In this document: piece after piece, positions 5,561 through 5,580 of the stretch
How the letters are laid out: every line of letters begins with the position of its first letter
Numbering within the stretch: the stretch's first letter is position 1
NCBI GenBank assembly: GCA_030640865.1
Contig: DAOWIP010000295.1
Location: 1 to 5,580 of the forward strand
DNA from: Sedimentisphaerales bacterium
GTDB taxonomy: Bacteria > Planctomycetota > Phycisphaerae > Sedimentisphaerales > SM23-30
Direction of reading: 5' to 3'
DNA length: 5,580 nt
Program-made: the position numbers and the translations under genes
The notes under the pieces: model-generated
Database searches by the model: none
What the model was told of the DNA's origin: nothing
What the model saw: only the letters and a program-made list of their open reading frames with translations

Positions 5561-5580
5561 CATTCCCGCGTAGGCGGGAA
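5561..5580. repeat. GC-rich inverted repeat of dispersed type, cut by window end
   Basis: CATTCCCGCGTAGGCGGGAA contains TTCCCGC (5563-5569) and its exact complement GCGGGAA (5574-5580) around a GTAG loop. The 'CATTCCCGCG...GCGGGAA' form is a widespread dispersed extragenic repeat in diverse bacteria (compare neisserial dRS3 and REP-like elements). The element touches the last base, so it probably continues outside the window. It lies 170 bases beyond the hydrolase stop. Confidence 0.6.

Overview
The window looks like bacterial chromosome, with genes tightly packed at both ends and an AT-richer insert in the middle. All six supported genes are on the + strand. The organism cannot be named from this sequence. 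A DsbD-type thiol-disulfide protein points to a Gram-negative cell plan. The mix of moderate-GC genes and GC-rich hairpin repeats in the spacers would fit a Planctomycetota-like or similar environmental lineage, but that is a weak guess.

Layout. Positions 1-764 hold the 3' part of a DsbD-like membrane protein with a C-terminal thioredoxin domain; its start lies outside the window. A short spacer with a GC-rich hairpin precedes a 75-residue Cys-rich, zinc-ribbon-like protein (880-1107). Positions 1179-2846 encode a 555-residue protein with an N-terminal AlbA_2 (Schlafen-type) domain, a RecG-like/GHKL-like middle and winged-helix C-terminal segments. It has its own promoter candidate, placed so close to the ATG that the mRNA could be almost leaderless. 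A 353-base gene-free stretch follows (2847-3199). It contains about five tandem copies of an 11-base unit, a TATAAT box and a perfect 6+6 palindrome.

The last block is an apparent operon: nth (endonuclease III, all catalytic and Fe-S residues present), a P-loop kinase-like protein whose Walker A has lost its Lys and Ser/Thr, and an alpha/beta hydrolase that overlaps the kinase gene by 31 bases. The window ends inside a GC-rich inverted repeat of a kind often dispersed in bacterial genomes.

How the genes work together: the Nth, kinase-like and hydrolase genes are probably co-transcribed, but no shared pathway is evident. The AlbA_2 gene looks like an independent accessory cargo gene with a regulatory or defence-type role. 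I saw no clear complete new system. The best leads are the 11-base repeat array and the AT-rich AlbA_2 islet.
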